64,000 nucleotides of DNA from Paralvinella palmiformis (lineage: Eukaryota > Annelida > Polychaeta > Terebellida > Alvinellidae): contig JAODUP010000225.1 in assembly GCA_025642065.1 (NCBI GenBank), positions 337,001 through 401,000 of the forward strand. The letters run 5' to 3'. Positions within the stretch are counted from its first letter, which is position 1. The number at the start of each line of letters is the position of its first letter. Below are positions 24,790 through 38,220 of the stretch, piece by piece. The notes under the pieces were generated by a model, which saw only the letters and a program-made list of their open reading frames with translations, ran no database searches and was not told where the DNA came from. Both the position numbers and the translations under genes were made by a program.

Positions 24790-25880
24790 AAATCCAGAGT
24801 GCAGATCGTTGTATGCGGACATTGCTGGCGTAGACATCGTTTTCTCTCCTTCATTGGATGTCCGAGCAGCAGCAGTGTTTTCGTAGAAACTAATTCTATT
24901 AAAACAATGATATGTTTTTAGATATACCACCCGATTTATTATGTTCAGAAAATAAATTATACAGCCATGACTCAATCATAAATAAATGTAAATCATAATG
25001 ATTAATATTGATTAATATGTGCTTTTACCTAAATAATATTCTTGTAGTTCTATTTGTATTCAAAATCCCGCATGTGCTCTTCAGGATATCTAGCACTCTT
25101 AACCGACATTTGTGGTAACCTGCACACAAGTAAGTTATATTCGGCCCCAGGCTCCATGCAGAATTTAGTTTGTTTATCAATAGGTACCATGCATATTATT
25201 AATTCATATTAGCAAGTAGAGTCTAGGTATAATAATCAACTCGATATCTCACACTGAGCGCAAGCCGATTTCAACCTACACGGCCTGGCCATGTTGACAT
25301 ATATGGAGGAGGAGGAGGGTGCCTTTCTCACCTATCTGAAAGTTCCCGTTTTCGACCAGAAATTATGCCGAATACATATTCTTAGCTCGGTATTTAGTTG
25401 TGCTAAAGGAATATATTCGAATTTGCGCTTAGTTGACGCCATAATCAAAACAAATACAGACGAACTGAGAGAATAAAAAGCCGACAATGGTGTTATGGAA
25501 CTGATCTGTAACTATGGGCGCCGCCCATATAGCATTGGGTCGCTCGCAGCGCCGCCTCGTGGATTAGTTCCGGAGTACCTCAATTATGTGTCCAGTATCG
25601 AGAACAGTCTTAATCTGATATACATGTTGATTTATTGGCTTGTTAGATAATTTGATACTTCTTTTGTTAATTGGAACAGTAACGAAGAAATTTTGCCCAC
25701 ACGTCATTAATATCTCGAGGTACGTAGCTAGAAGTAGGGACATAGTACTGTTACCAATAAAGGTATTTATCAGGTATTTATGTGCAGTAACCGTCTCATT
25801 CCTTGTTTTTCTGCCTAATTTCATCAACAAGTCTTACTCCATGCACTTAGAATCCGCTATAATAATAAAAAAAGTAATGA
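24790..25880. other. Spacer with small GC-rich patch
   Basis: Mostly featureless. At 25505-25560 a local GC-rich stretch includes a short hairpin (TATGGGC-GCC-GCCCATA, 25513-25529) and GCTCGCAGCGCCGCC. Frames of 60-88 codons on both strands (25291-25891) show no recognisable motif. Confidence 0.5.
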
Positions 25881-25889
25881 ATAAAACGT

Positions 25890-26971
25890 AGAATGGATAA
25901 TTTGATTTTGGTGTACCACAATGCTCGATACTCGGTCAGAAAATAATAAACCATGTATGCAAAGCCCCCAGGAGCCATTATTCGTTGGCATAGACTTTGT
26001 TATCAGTTTTATGCAGATGACTCATAGATATACATTTCATTCAAACCGAATGAAGACGCTCTGTAAGTACAATCCCTCTCACTCGTTGAGAACTGTATCA
26101 CTCACATTGAGGGATGGATGCGTTCAAACATCCTCAAACCCAACTGTAACAACAGTTCTGTTAACGTTTAAGCATAAAGTTTTCTATATGGAACATGTTA
26201 CTCGTTGCGTTGGTGACATTAATATAATATCAGTGAATACTGTCAGGCACGTAGGCATTATCCTTGACTGTGCATTAAATATGCAACAATAGTTGAATCT
26301 GGATATCACCAACCTCGCAGCATTAGGCACGTTTGGCGTTTCTTATCAAGTGATGCAACCAAGTCACTAGGTAACGGGTATATGACACCACGCTTGGGTT
26401 ACTTAACAGTTTGCTCAATGGACTGCCCCAGGACCCCCATTAACAAATTACAACGTGTTCAACACACCGAGGCATGGATTGTAACCCAAACATCACACTG
26501 CAGTCACTTCAATCCAGTATTGAAGGATCTCCATTGCACACGTATAAAGACCTACATGAACATGCTTCAAGATATATTTGATATGTTGATAATTTACAAA
26601 CAAAAAGAACACTATCGTGAATTAGATAAGTGACATTGCTAGTTCCAAGGGTTAAAACATCTAGCGACGAAGAAAGAAATGTTCTGTGTCCAGCAGCCAA
26701 TCTGTTGTATGCACTCCAAACTCATATTCGTGAATCCAGAATACTGAAAGGTTTTAAGAATTTCTTGAGAATCCATTTGTTCTCGGGCCATTTTGTTGCT
26801 TAATATCATTTTTTACTTAGTCATATTTATATTTCCCAATTTAGCTTTATTGCATTATACAGTATGTTATGAAATAATCATATTATATTTGGAAAATATG
26901 GATTTTCTCATAAGTTTATGTACATAGCTTTTGAACAAGTTTGAGTATGGATAGATCACCTTATAATCTTG

Positions 26972-27011
<40 letters not shown>

Positions 27012-27012
27012 T
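25890..27012 (+). mobile_element. CR1/L2-like LINE, 5'-truncated, decayed
   Basis: Starts abruptly in the palm: FGVPQCSILG (25898 on; intact relatives have GVPQGSVLG), followed in other frames by QFYADDS (about 25999-26030), which keeps the YADD core. Next are GDINIISVNTVRHVGIILDC and LNMQQ (FLGVxxDxxLxM region), and weak traces of the thumb and LQRVQ (KLQRVQHTEAW at 26430-26470). Aligned by eye with the 58-kb copy it is clearly the same family (shared AGTACAATCCCTCT-like block, GGGATGGATGC, GACATTAATATAA). It ends in a (TAA)n tail at 26976-27010. At least four frame disruptions. Confidence 0.82.
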
Positions 27013-27014
27013 TG

Positions 27015-27404
27015 GTGATTATCACATTGATTACTGTATTTTAGAACAGTTTTGATGTGAAAATACATTATTGTTTTTTAAATCTGGACTTCAAGGCTGG
27101 CATATTGTTAAACTGTACTGGGACATAGTATATTGTACTGCGTGATATCCATCAACATTATCTACGTAAACACAAAGATAATATTATCTCTAAATATGAG
27201 TGGTGTAGTGGGTACATATAAATACGATTACCGTTCATAGAACCCTTGGAATGTATATTTACCACCAATTGATGGAAGTTGTATTATTAACTGAGTAATA
27301 TAATCTGGCATAGCACAATTTCGTTAAGCAAGTTAACTTCATACTACGCTAATTAGGTTTTGATTATAAACCGATCTTATTGCCCAATGTAATCATTGAA
27401 TGCC

Positions 27405-27442
<38 letters not shown>

Positions 27443-30014
27443 TGTGTGTGTGTGTGTGAACGTTCTCAATCAGAAAGTCATCGATGAAACGTCATATAAA
27501 CGTATATAAGTCTGTGGCCTCTTTCAGGCCATATCGGGATTGCCAAAATAATTGGCATTTACTTATTCAACATTGCTTTTTACAAAAATATAATTTATAT
27601 CTTTCGTAATTTAAATTTGGTTTTAAATAATTCATATCGATGTACAATAGGCTCAATGGCAAAGCTATTAGTAGCAGGTAAATATGTCTACATTTTAGTA
27701 TTATTACTCTAATGTTATTGTTTAATGTGGTGGAGAATACACCTAATTTAAGCTAAATACAAATATATTTTCTAACAACGGGGGGGGGGCAGATATACTT
27801 TATTTGACAAATGGAGATAAGAGTTCAGATAATTGCATAATTAAAATGTATTCAAAACCTTGGGTCGCATTTATATTAAAGAGGGGATGAGATTGTAATG
27901 AAAGATTGATGATCAAGGGGACAAATGAGTATAATAACTTATGTTAAGCCATATGTTGATCTAAATTTGTACCTAAGGCTATTCTTTGTTTATACTTCAG
28001 GCAGCCTATTTATACCAGTTATATAATGTGTCATGTAATTATAACGTTTCATTAATATTTAACATAAGCACGTTATGTACTTAGAAATCGAACCTTAATC
28101 CTAGGTGTTAATAAACTGATCGTCATAAGGGCAAGCAATATAATATATGTTCTGAAGAACGAAGTTTTACAGACTAAACATATATGTTTATCAATGAGAG
28201 GACGCTATTTGGGAAATATATGCGCTATTCTTGGGGACATATATAGATGAATTATACTTAAATAATGACTAAAGGACTATCCAATGTTTTCGGCACAGTC
28301 TATAACACTGACCAGGAGTAACCATATTGTTTATTCAATATTCATTAAAGGAACGCCTACGTAATATCATAGATAAACATTATATTCCAAATAACAGAAA
28401 CAAGAAAACAACGTAAGGAAGGGATAAACATCAACAACATTAACACACAAATATTATAAGTAATATTTTGCGAACTTTTAATTGTTCAAAACAGTGATAA
28501 CAATTATAATATAATTCGACCGGTAAATCGATCCCTTGTGCTTTGTTATTTTCTACGGCTTTCTTTTATTATTATCTTTCTTCCTCCCTGTCTTTTTCTG
28601 TGTAAATAGATGTTTGTTTGATGTACCTAAATTACGGTTGAATTGTAAAACAGTTCTAAATCAGGAACAATTATAGCTCGACCTCAAACAAACTCAACAA
28701 AAACGCATACACAGATAGCGAGAGTTTTAATCTAACTTGCTGAAATTAAGAGCTTCATGCTTTTAGTCTGAAGTAGCACTATTGTTCATGTCAGCAGGAA
28801 AAATAGTGTTTTATGTGGAGGTAGATGAGATGATAAAATATCAAGTTCATCTCTATGTCTCTTGGACTGCCACATTCAAATATTTTCCTTCTTCGTAATG
28901 TCAGCCGTAATCTTTCTGTATTTTAAATGGAAGATATGTTTTCTAAAATTAATAAATACTGAATATTATTAGTTTTTTTTTCTTCTTAAAAATAACTTCC
29001 TATGCTTCCAGTGATTTCAAGATTATATTCAATTTTTCCGTGGATGAACCGATAACGCCGCCTTCAGATCCCTTTCTTCAAGATTGATTTCAGACTATTT
29101 CTTAAGGCTATTACGTGACTCCTTTTTTTCTGTCATATTAACAATTTTGGCTATAAAACAACAAAGTAATCATGTGAATGATTTATACTGTCGAAATGTT
29201 GGCGTGTATTCTCTCAGAAGTACTGTGCATCCGGAGCATTTGAGTCTTTTTGCCAATCAGACTTTCAAAATAATAAAGTTATCAGAATTAGTAGGTTTTA
29301 TTTTTCGGTTTTATATTTAATTTCATATGGGGTTTATTCTGTGTGCGTGTGAGCATTTGTGTGAGAAAGTGTGTTATGGCTCGCTTGAGGGTGGATTTGT
29401 AGTTGATATTTACCCTTTTCAACGTTTTGTAAAGCTTCATTTTATTTTTATGTACAACTGTGTTTTCCACAATTTTCTTGTATTATGTCACAAATTAGTG
29501 AAGTTTATTTTATTACTAGATATACCATGTCAGACATTATCAATAATACTACAAACAGCTTCATTAGGTAGCTTTAAATGGCCAATATCATCGCAGTATT
29601 TGTTAGTTCATCAGTGACGCATATAACTATAATGTTGCTCGGTATTATACATGGTATCGATTTGCATGTGGTTGTCTGTCTATATTCAAGTCTATTTCTC
29701 AACTTAAAACGGTGCTGACTAAGCATTTTTGGTAAAATTGAAAACAAATTACATTCATCAATATTAGTTAAGGGAAATTATAGTTGTATTGCACAACTTT
29801 AATGAAAGGAACTTTTGTACGTGAATCCATAAGAATAAAAGAACTGTGATTGGTTAGCTATGTTCACTAGACTAAATTATTTCAATTGAATAAACCTTAC
29901 AAATATTTGCCTTGATTCTATTTAGCAATTCTATTAATCAAATGTTCACCAATGTATGCATTTCCTTAGCGTACTAAACCTTTTTCAATTCCTTTCAGAA
30001 CCCTAGTTTATGAC

Positions 30015-30048
<34 letters not shown>

Positions 30049-31380
30049 AAATAGGTTAACTGAGAAACTGATCCTTCGAGAACCCCGCATTATGACCTTA
30101 TATAACAAAATACACTAGGTGAGTCCAATACCTGATACGTGTCCATTGTACTGATAATAAACACCAACATGAAATATCTATGTGATGATATTGATAAAAC
30201 CCAGTAAATGGACAATAATGTAGCAAATACATTTTCCGCAAAGAGTATTAAGAACAGCCTGATTAATCTATATGGTTTATTGTATAGCTAGATGCCATAC
30301 ATATTGATACATGTTGTTCTATTTTGATACACATAAAAGCCGGTTCCATTATTTTCAATATACGTGACTTGTTTAAGGCCATATCGATAATAAAATACTT
30401 GTTCTAAGATAGGAATCGTTTGATTCTTATTTGTTTAGTGTTAACCATGATAAGATATTTGAGGGAAAACGTTTCTGTAAAGCAGTGATTTGTTTTTAAA
30501 TCAATTGCCTTATATGAGATGCTATGACATTGATATAGAAATATTTCTGTGTCAGGTTTTCTAAACATTTGTTTTAATGATACTAACAAAATTTAATATC
30601 CATTTTGGAAGAAAGCAATTGTGACTCCATTCTCATATTCACTTAACTATGAAGGAATGGAAATGAATATATGTCATTGTTTTCCTAAGCTAATAATGGA
30701 GAATGCCGACTTTATGCGATTAAAAGTTTTCCTTTGAAAACGTATATGACATAATCACATAGGGGCATGGCTAAAATAAACTCATTGATCTGGCATAAAT
30801 GTAACAATAAGTTGTCTGTAATATGATCAATTACGTATGTTTTTCAACATTGAATACAGCTGACTTATATAAGATCCATGTGTAAAATCCACATACCAAT
30901 AGTAAATATCTTTTATTATTATAATACAACCTAATATAGAATCAAACTAACAAAACATTATATAGGGATCATATTCGGTTATATCTGATGGAAAATCAGC
31001 TCTCCCTATCATCATTTGACACCGATTGTAGCCAATTTCAGGTATCTAATAGGTGGTAATTCTCTGACAGGTAAAACGAAATAAATAAATCATAACTAGA
31101 AAACGATATTTGTAAATGTAATGCCTTTATCTGGAAACGTATAATCGAGTTAATATACTGGAAATAATAGCCGATTATATCAAAGTTCTAAATAATTATA
31201 TTCTAGCGTACGTCTTTATGATATACATATTCCATTTACCAGAAGCATGCTTGCAGTTAATGTGAGATGATAGATAAAGAAAATATCAAAGGATGTAACA
31301 ATTAAACTTTGAGGAACAGTCTGTATCAACAATTCGTAAAATTAACTATTCCTTTGCGTATCCAAATGATTAAATGAAAG
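27015..31380. other. Long AT-rich spacer with minor simple repeats
   Basis: Contains (GT)n at 27402-27458, a nine-base G run at 27781-27789 and (AT)n at 30019-30044. Frames of 60-96 codons at 29084-29617 are T/F-rich and show no motif. No RNA gene or element recognised. Confidence 0.55.
27402..27458. repeat. (GT)n microsatellite
   Basis: About 57 bp with one TATG interruption. Confidence 0.95.
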
Positions 31381-31399
31381 AATCCCCTTTTCAAATCGC

Positions 31400-32160
31400 A
31401 GAAAATACTGGCTGTCCATCCATTGTGGGTCTTGGCCTTAGCTAAGCAGTCTCTTTAAAAACTCCGAACTCCTGTAGGCTCGAATCTACTTTATTCCTAT
31501 AAAATCTACTCACCCTATAAACTCTGTTCGAAACTGGTCTAAAAACTAGGCACTCCTCGAAACTCTCCACTCCAGCAGAATAAACTACACAAATCAAGAT
31601 ATATACAGGTATTTTGTCTCCTCAGCACCGTCAGCGTTGTTGTCCGATAGACCCCGCATGGTCACTTGGTCCAATCACCGCTGACTTAGCTCTGTCAAGA
31701 ACAATCCCTAACTAAAACTCATCCCACACATCCAACCCGGTAAATAAAGGGGAAATCTCCCCCCCCCATCCCCCAGCACAATCAGCGTCTTGTCGAGTGG
31801 AGACTCACATGTCCCTTGATACAATCTTCGTTGACTTGGCTGCACCATAACAAAACTTACTAACAAAACTTTCACATATTCAACCCACACCACGAAAACA
31901 TTAATACAACCAATCTCCGCGTCCTAGACATCCACACCCGTGCGCCTCCAACAACTAGCCGACCAGAAACAGCCAAGTGGCACGATTGGGTGACCACTAA
32001 CTTCTGTCGCACACCAATCAACCGGTGAACTACACCGTTTGACCCCACAGTTGGTCGGCCACAAACCTTTAAGCAGCACGAACGGGCGATCACTAAATAG
32101 GCTGTGCCAAACAAGCGACAGCCTGCGGATACTCTCCGAACTGCAAGCAAGCAATATCAC
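31400..32160 (-). repeat. Locally GC-richer block with internal duplications
   Basis: This block is visibly richer in C on the plus strand than its surroundings. Two internal diverged duplications are visible. One pairs about 31621-31735 with 31772-31886 (CAGCACCGTCAGCG / CAGCACAATCAGCG; CGCTGACTTAGCT / CGTTGACTTGGCT; CACATCCAACCC / CATATTCAACCC). The other pairs about 31958-32010 with 32050-32105 (GGCACGATTGGGTGACCACTAA / AGCACGAACGGGCGATCACTAA). Minus-strand frames of 61-92 codons cross it but have no recognised motif. Possibly a fragment of an unrecognised transposon or satellite. The strand is given only because the open frames lie there. Confidence 0.5.
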
Positions 32161-32199
32161 TAATTCTTCATAACATCAATCAAAACCGGCCATAACGCA

Positions 32200-32315
32200 T
32201 GTATGAATGAACAAGCGAGGGAATGGATGAATGCGTGTGACGGTGTGATTAAGTAACACTGTGAATGAGTCCGTGAGTGAATGAGTAAGTAATGGAGTGA
32301 ATGAATTAGTGAGTG
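32200..32315. repeat. Decayed GTGA/GAAT tetranucleotide tract
   Basis: Imperfect GAATGA, GTGAGTGA and GAGTAAGT units. It resembles degenerate versions of the pure (GAGT)n and (TCAC)n arrays elsewhere in the window. Confidence 0.7.
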
Positions 32316-32733
32316 ATCTCTAAATCATAGATGGGTACGATCCGAGGGCAATGAACATATTCTGTCCTCGGACATAATTGTTTAATGTTGGATCAATGAC
32401 AGGCCAAAAAAGAGGGCACCAGATTCTATCTCGGAAATACCAATAAAAAGACTGTTTTCGTTATATTTAAAGGATATTGGACGCATACAACTTATTAACT
32501 GAGCTAATGGAATCATTACTGATGTGTTGGAAGTTAACAATTCAGGTTAGAAGAGCGGCAAGTGTTAACTTTCAACTCTAATAACATCAACTAATAACTT
32601 CCTAAATCTCTAAATAATATACTTTCAGGGGAAAATATTGGATTAGGAAAATCCCACTTTTGTTAAGTTATATTATGTTAATATCGTGTTTGGTTTACTA
32701 CTTCTACTATTCTCACTATTGTTACTACTACCA

Positions 32734-32734
32734 T

Positions 32735-32794
<60 letters not shown>

Positions 32795-32882
32795 TTATTA
32801 CTACATCTAATATTGGTGTTGGTATTATTAATATTATTAGTTTATTATTATTAGTATTATTATTAATGATAATAATAATGTA
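32734..32882. repeat. (CTA)n followed by TTA-rich tract
   Basis: About 60 bp of pure ACT/CTA trinucleotide (32734-32793), then irregular TTA and AAT units to 32881. Poly-Thr, poly-Leu and poly-Val frames are repeat translations. Confidence 0.97.
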
Positions 32883-33269
32883 CATCTAATAAAGCGTTCC
32901 TACTAGCAAAAACTATTCAAAGGCGCTGTTCAAATAATATGTAATATAATAATACCCCAAAGTATCATTAATATATTTATAATGTATTAATAAAATCATG
33001 AAATGGATACGCTGTCTAACAGGTAGCTAATGTAGTTTTTAAAGAATTGGGATGGAATGATCACATTTTCGAGTATTTATCACTATGCGAGTTGAACTAT
33101 GCTGAATTCGTTGAAGGCGATTGATGTTATAATCAGATATGCCATTTAACAGAGAGTAATAATAGACTATACGAGATATAACAAATGCATGGACTGCAAT
33201 TACAAGTGCTTCTTGTGTCCAGATTGTTTTTAAACAGGGGATGTTCTTAAAATGGTAGTAGTCTATCCA

Positions 33270-33490
33270 TTAAATGAGTGAATGAAGCAATGGATAAATG
33301 GGTGAATGAGTAAGTGAAGTATATGGTGAATTTGTAAAGCAGTTAGTTAGTAAGCCAACGAGTATCTGAATGAGCGAGAGAATGGATGAGTGAGTAACTA
33401 AATGAGTGGATGAGTGCACGAATGAATAAGTGATGCTTCCTGTCAGTTAGTCAGTTAGTCGTCCGGTTAGTGAGTCATTCAGTCAGTCAT
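33270..33490. repeat. Decayed GAGT/GAAT and TCAG tetranucleotide tract
   Basis: Imperfect GAATGAG, GAGTAAC and GTCAGTTA units, comparable to 32200-32315 and 47870-48210. Confidence 0.7.
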
Positions 33491-35460
33491 TGTTTTTTTT
33501 ATGTTTTTTCCTGCAGACATTGTTGTGTGGTTATTTGTCGTAGCTATCAACTGATCCGAGATAAAGGACTTACAAGACCAGTATTATTACGGATTAACCT
33601 CCCCTACCTGATATCCTCCTCCTTTGGATCTTGACTTAATCCACGAGCTGTTACGGAAACGAGCTTGATAGTCATGCTGAATTATGACATTTTCTGTTTG
33701 AGGTAACCTATCGATGTGTTTGTTCGTTTTTAGATACTTAGATACTCGCAGTACCTGTACATATATCCTTATTTGATTACGTTTAGCAACATATGTTCAG
33801 CTAGTTAGTGTATGTGAAGTGTACGCAAAATCAGCGTGACTTGTGTATCGGCTCGTAGGTCGAAAACATATGTTACGACCATAATATTACCTATTACCTC
33901 CATATCAAGAGTTTAACGTGTAAGCAACATCATTACGTTATAGTCTTTCTGTTTCTTCAAGTGAGAGGGTTTCATAGGTAAGATCAACTCACAACTGTAC
34001 TTTGGCTTCATTATGCTGATATATATTGTACGTTTGACAGATTTCAAGGAATCTCACATTCATGATATCACCTATTTGCCTTACTAGTCTGATGGGTTTG
34101 ATTCTAAGCTTGTTACTGATAAGTAGTGTTTATCCAATTTGATACTAGAGTAAATGTAAAAAAAATAGCATCTGCTTTAAGACAAACTTAATGCACACGG
34201 TGGCCTATTTGACTGACCGAACGCCAAAGGTAAAGAGGTGAAGAGAAATATGAAACAACTTTCTTTTTTTGTGCATAATAGTATAAACCGCTAAATAAGA
34301 TAGCATTTGGAGGAGTCCCAGTATGATACTGGTGCTACTGACCAAACTATATTCTCATGTCAACTACAGTTCATATATAGTATGATAGTCATGGAAAGGA
34401 ATCCTTATCATTGGCAGATGGTGTATATTTCTGAGAAGGGTTTGATTGCAGTCAGTACAATACACTTAAGTAGGTTAATTTGAAGAATTTACATTCTTGA
34501 CTTCTCAACCGCTTTTGTAATTACCTCACCGTTAGCATTCTCAGTGTTAGGGTCCCGTGCATATGCAAATGTTTCTTTGTCATCCAGCACTTCCTCCTTG
34601 ATATCTTTATTTTCCTTTGCGTAACATATAATTCATGTCTGTGCTTCATGCAATATGTTAGATTGAATAAATACTTTATTGTTCTGTCCATATTGCCCCG
34701 GCATAATGGACACCTGTGGTCAAGCGAGTTGCAACAATGTCTTTTAGCTAATAAAATGGCTGCCAACATGGAACAGTTCTACTAGGTTCTTTTTTTGTTT
34801 TATATGGTGGATGGCGTATACTAATCCACTGTTTTAGTGTATTTATCGTCTTACCAGAAACGAAATAGCGCGTGTTTCACTTTGTGTTTTTGTGTGTTTT
34901 ATGAATGCCTCGTAACCTTCTTCATACTTAACGCACAACAGTCGCTACAATAAATATAAACATTTAGATACAGCTGTTTTGCAGTCACTCTATTAAGCCT
35001 GCTGAATATATGTCTTAATGTCAATATTTTATACTTCCAAATCATAAATTATTGGATATGTATATTTAGCAGAATTTTCTTTTGTTAAATATATATTTAA
35101 AAAAAAACCCGTTAAACTTCCACATGTCCGTTTACATAATTTCTGATATGATTTGCAGTACCGCCTTAACAGTAATTTATCGAATTCAGCCGTTCTGGTG
35201 TTCTATGACATTCTACGTGTTACTTCCCTTTGCATCATAAAGGGCTGGAACAACTGCAACACTATGCACCCTTACAATCGCACCTTCGCGTATGTATTAT
35301 CCGAAGAAACAAATATTTACTTCAATTGTCCGGTCTTAGAGATTTGGTTATTCTGCTATAACATCTTGCTTTCTAACATAGTTTTACAATTTTCAGCCAT
35401 GTTTCAGTTGGGAACTTCATTTCTTCATGTCTAACTTATGGATTCGGTGATCCAATATAG
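33490..35460. other. AT-rich spacer
   Basis: No supported gene. A minus-strand frame at 34521-34769 contains HRCPLCRGNMDRTIKYLF, weakly like the C-terminal CxxC segment of some LINE ORF2 proteins, but it is too little to call. Confidence 0.45.
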
Positions 35461-35474
35461 ATAAATAAAAATAA

Positions 35475-35478
35475 ATAT

Positions 35479-35551
<73 letters not shown>
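35475..35551. repeat. (TA)n microsatellite
   Basis: About 77 bp, with one AAAT interruption. Confidence 0.97.
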
Positions 35552-35555
<4 letters not shown>

Positions 35556-35848
35556 CAATTTGTTTTTGCTATCAGCAGTTTTGTATCCTACTCGCTCTAT
35601 TCCAAATAAAAGTTTGTCGGGCAGTTTTGCTGAGTTGTCAGCTTTTATAAGTGATATTCGTCAATGACACGGCGCACAGGCTAATATGTTGCTACTCTCA
35701 CTTCCCTATCCTTGTTTTCCAAGTGACAGGGTAGTCATCATTTTCGTTATGTCGTATGAAGCCATCAACTCAGAAAACAAATAGTAAGTTTACAAGCGCC
35801 ATGTAACATATCATGACAATGTAATGTGACACGACAGGTCATCTAGCA

Positions 35849-35899
35849 ACACACACACAAACACGCACGCGCACACACGAACACGCACGCGCACGCACG

Positions 35900-35975
<76 letters not shown>
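35849..35975. repeat. (CA)/(CG)/(CA)/(TA) compound repeat
   Basis: CA units pass into ACGCACGCGCGCGCGC, back to CA, then into about 40 bp of TA. The alternating purine-pyrimidine tract of over 100 bp is a candidate for Z-DNA (CA/CG part) and cruciform (TA part) formation. Confidence 0.95.
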
Positions 35976-35978
<3 letters not shown>

Positions 35979-36589
35979 ATATAATCACTCAAAAGTGCGT
36001 GTCAGATTACAATCGTATCGGCACCGAACGCTTTGAACGTCCAATATCAGATCCAGGAACGCCAATTCAAAATTATGCTCTTACTCAAAGATATTATGTT
36101 CATTTAATATTTGGTTTCTATTGTGTGCTTGTGATATTGACATTATTGCATATTTAAGCAAAGCTGATAAATGAATTGCATTTCGGCTACTAATACAACA
36201 AAAAACACTAAATCACTGTGATTTTGATTAACGTAATAATTGCTGTAATGTGTTTTTATACGATATTTTGTATCCATTTATTGAGTTATTGGATTATATT
36301 AATTAAATGTGCTTTGTTTTGCTTTTCTGTATGATTAATTTATTACAGAGTTATATGTTTGACTTCTGTGTCATCTGTGATGTAATATCGAAAAGAATAA
36401 TTACGATAGAACAAATTGCAAACAAACTAGTTTTTAATACAATCAAAATGAAATATTGAAAACGATTATCACAAACTCATCTGGATGTTATATGAATTTT
36501 TGATGACATTGATGAAGAAGATCTCCTGGATTTATCTCATATTGAATGCAACTATCAGGAAAAGGAAAAATAGGTTAAATTTTTTTAAT

Positions 36590-37880
36590 CATCTTTATTT
36601 CTCATACAATATTTACATAGCCAGAGACCTCTTTTAGCATTATGTCAAACCATACATTGCAACATAATACAAGACATAAAATTCATATATAATTGTCGTG
36701 GTAAAAAAAAGCATGACTGTTGATTATAAATATGAAAATAGATTATCACAATACAGTAAATATATAGCCCCATATGGTTTTGTGTTGTCCCTGCCTACAT
36801 TGCTGGATGCAAATATTTTCCTAAACTTCGAGGATTCTTAAATAGCTAGATTAATAAAACAATTCAGAGGAGTATATGTATTATTTGGCTCCAATTAGGC
36901 TATAATTAAGGATTATGTCTTCATTACTTTGAACCAGTAATCCCAGAATTATCTGTTCTTAAGTCAATTTATTTGATTCTGCATATTTTTAGGATTTCCA
37001 CCACTTTACAAACAATTCTCAATATCTACTAACATTTAAATTATTATTGGCACTATATACATATTGGCAACGATTAGTATTTATTACTTTTCTAACATTA
37101 AACCATAGATTAAATGGCAGAATTCTATGTATTATCATATATTGAATAGCCGGCAAACATGTTTCCCTGCACACCTTAAAGGGGGCGGTAAATATCGATG
37201 GCCAGATGCTATGATCTGTATCATACTGATTCTCTCTTCTCGGAAGGGATATTGGTGGCATTGCTGGTGTTTGAATTTGTATACATTTCCAGTATAATAC
37301 CTTGGATTTTGTACCAAGTAGATCTAAACCTGGCGAGCGCAGTGCCTCTATCTTATCATTATTATATATAGAAAGATGACTGCTGCCATTTTGGTACTAT
37401 ATGTAAGTTATTTTGCAGTTTTATTATATATCTCCATGAGCCAGGTATAGCCTGCCTTATTATCAGATGGTATATAAAGGAACAATCGATTCGATACTAT
37501 TGTTAAGTTTATTCTGGCTCAGGAAATTACCGACGGAGTCCAGCATGTCCCCTACATATCTAATTCCACTTAGGAACCACCATTTCCACAATACTGTATT
37601 ATGGTCATCTGTAATGTTTGTATTGAACCATAGTGTTTCATGTGTGAAGTCCGAGATTGTGGTGGGCTTATTGTTACATTCATTGTTTAGATCATGCAAG
37701 CTATTTCTATAAACTTTCGGTAGCTTTTCTGATATGTTTTTGCTTATTCTGGTGCATCTCAACAAGTATTCGAAATGTATCCCAACTAAGTCATTCAATA
37801 TCAGCTTTCACGAGGAAGTAGGATTATTATTTCTAGAAAATACAAAAAATTTAACAAAATTTAACAAAATTGAACTAATT
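36590..37880 (-). mobile_element. L1/Tx1-like LINE ORF2 C-terminal remnant
   Basis: A minus-strand frame at 37463-37798 reads TLWFNTNITDDHNTVLWKWW then GIRYVGDMLDSVGNFLS, matching the block after the RT thumb of L1/Tx1-type ORF2 (LWyNxxI..xxxFfxxWyxkGI.yIxDLlxxxGxFlS). Downstream, with shifts, LARFRSTWYKIQ is followed by WPSIFTAPFKVCRETCLPAIQYMIIHRILP and NLWFNVRKVINTNRCQYV (37019-37261). This is the RT-associated zinc-binding-like region (xxxxxxTKLQxFQYKILHRILPTNxxL). Weak traces continue to about 36750. A third LINE lineage in the window, inactive. RT and endonuclease domains are absent. Confidence 0.78.
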
Positions 37881-38220
37881 AATGTTGTTTGCTTTATTCT
37901 TAGCTGAAGCCAACTATGTATTTGACGTATCCCGGATTAAAACTAAGTCTGTATAAATAGTCAGACTGGTTCATGGGATACTATTGTCATGATGTACTTC
38001 AGATATGATTTAAATTACATAATCTACGATGCTCTAGCTATCAATATGGACTGTAGTCTGAAACCAATAACTATAATGTTGATGAAATTATTTGTTTTTG
38101 TTACTAATACCATTCAAAATAAAAATGTGTATTACTATGAAGAGATATTAAATAAGTTCCAAAATATAAATACACTGTATGCTGGGAACCGATAAATATA
38201 TGTATGTTGAGTAAAATTAA

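Noticed and set aside
29084..29617. Pair of overlapping frames (78 and 96 codons) considered as exons
   Set aside because: Composition is Phe/Leu-rich as expected from T-rich DNA, with no motif and no convincing splice-site context.
34521..34769. Cys-rich CPLC...DRTIKYLF segment on the minus strand
   Set aside because: Weakly reminiscent of a LINE C-terminal zinc-like motif, but only one short block matches and the second cysteine/histidine pair is absent.
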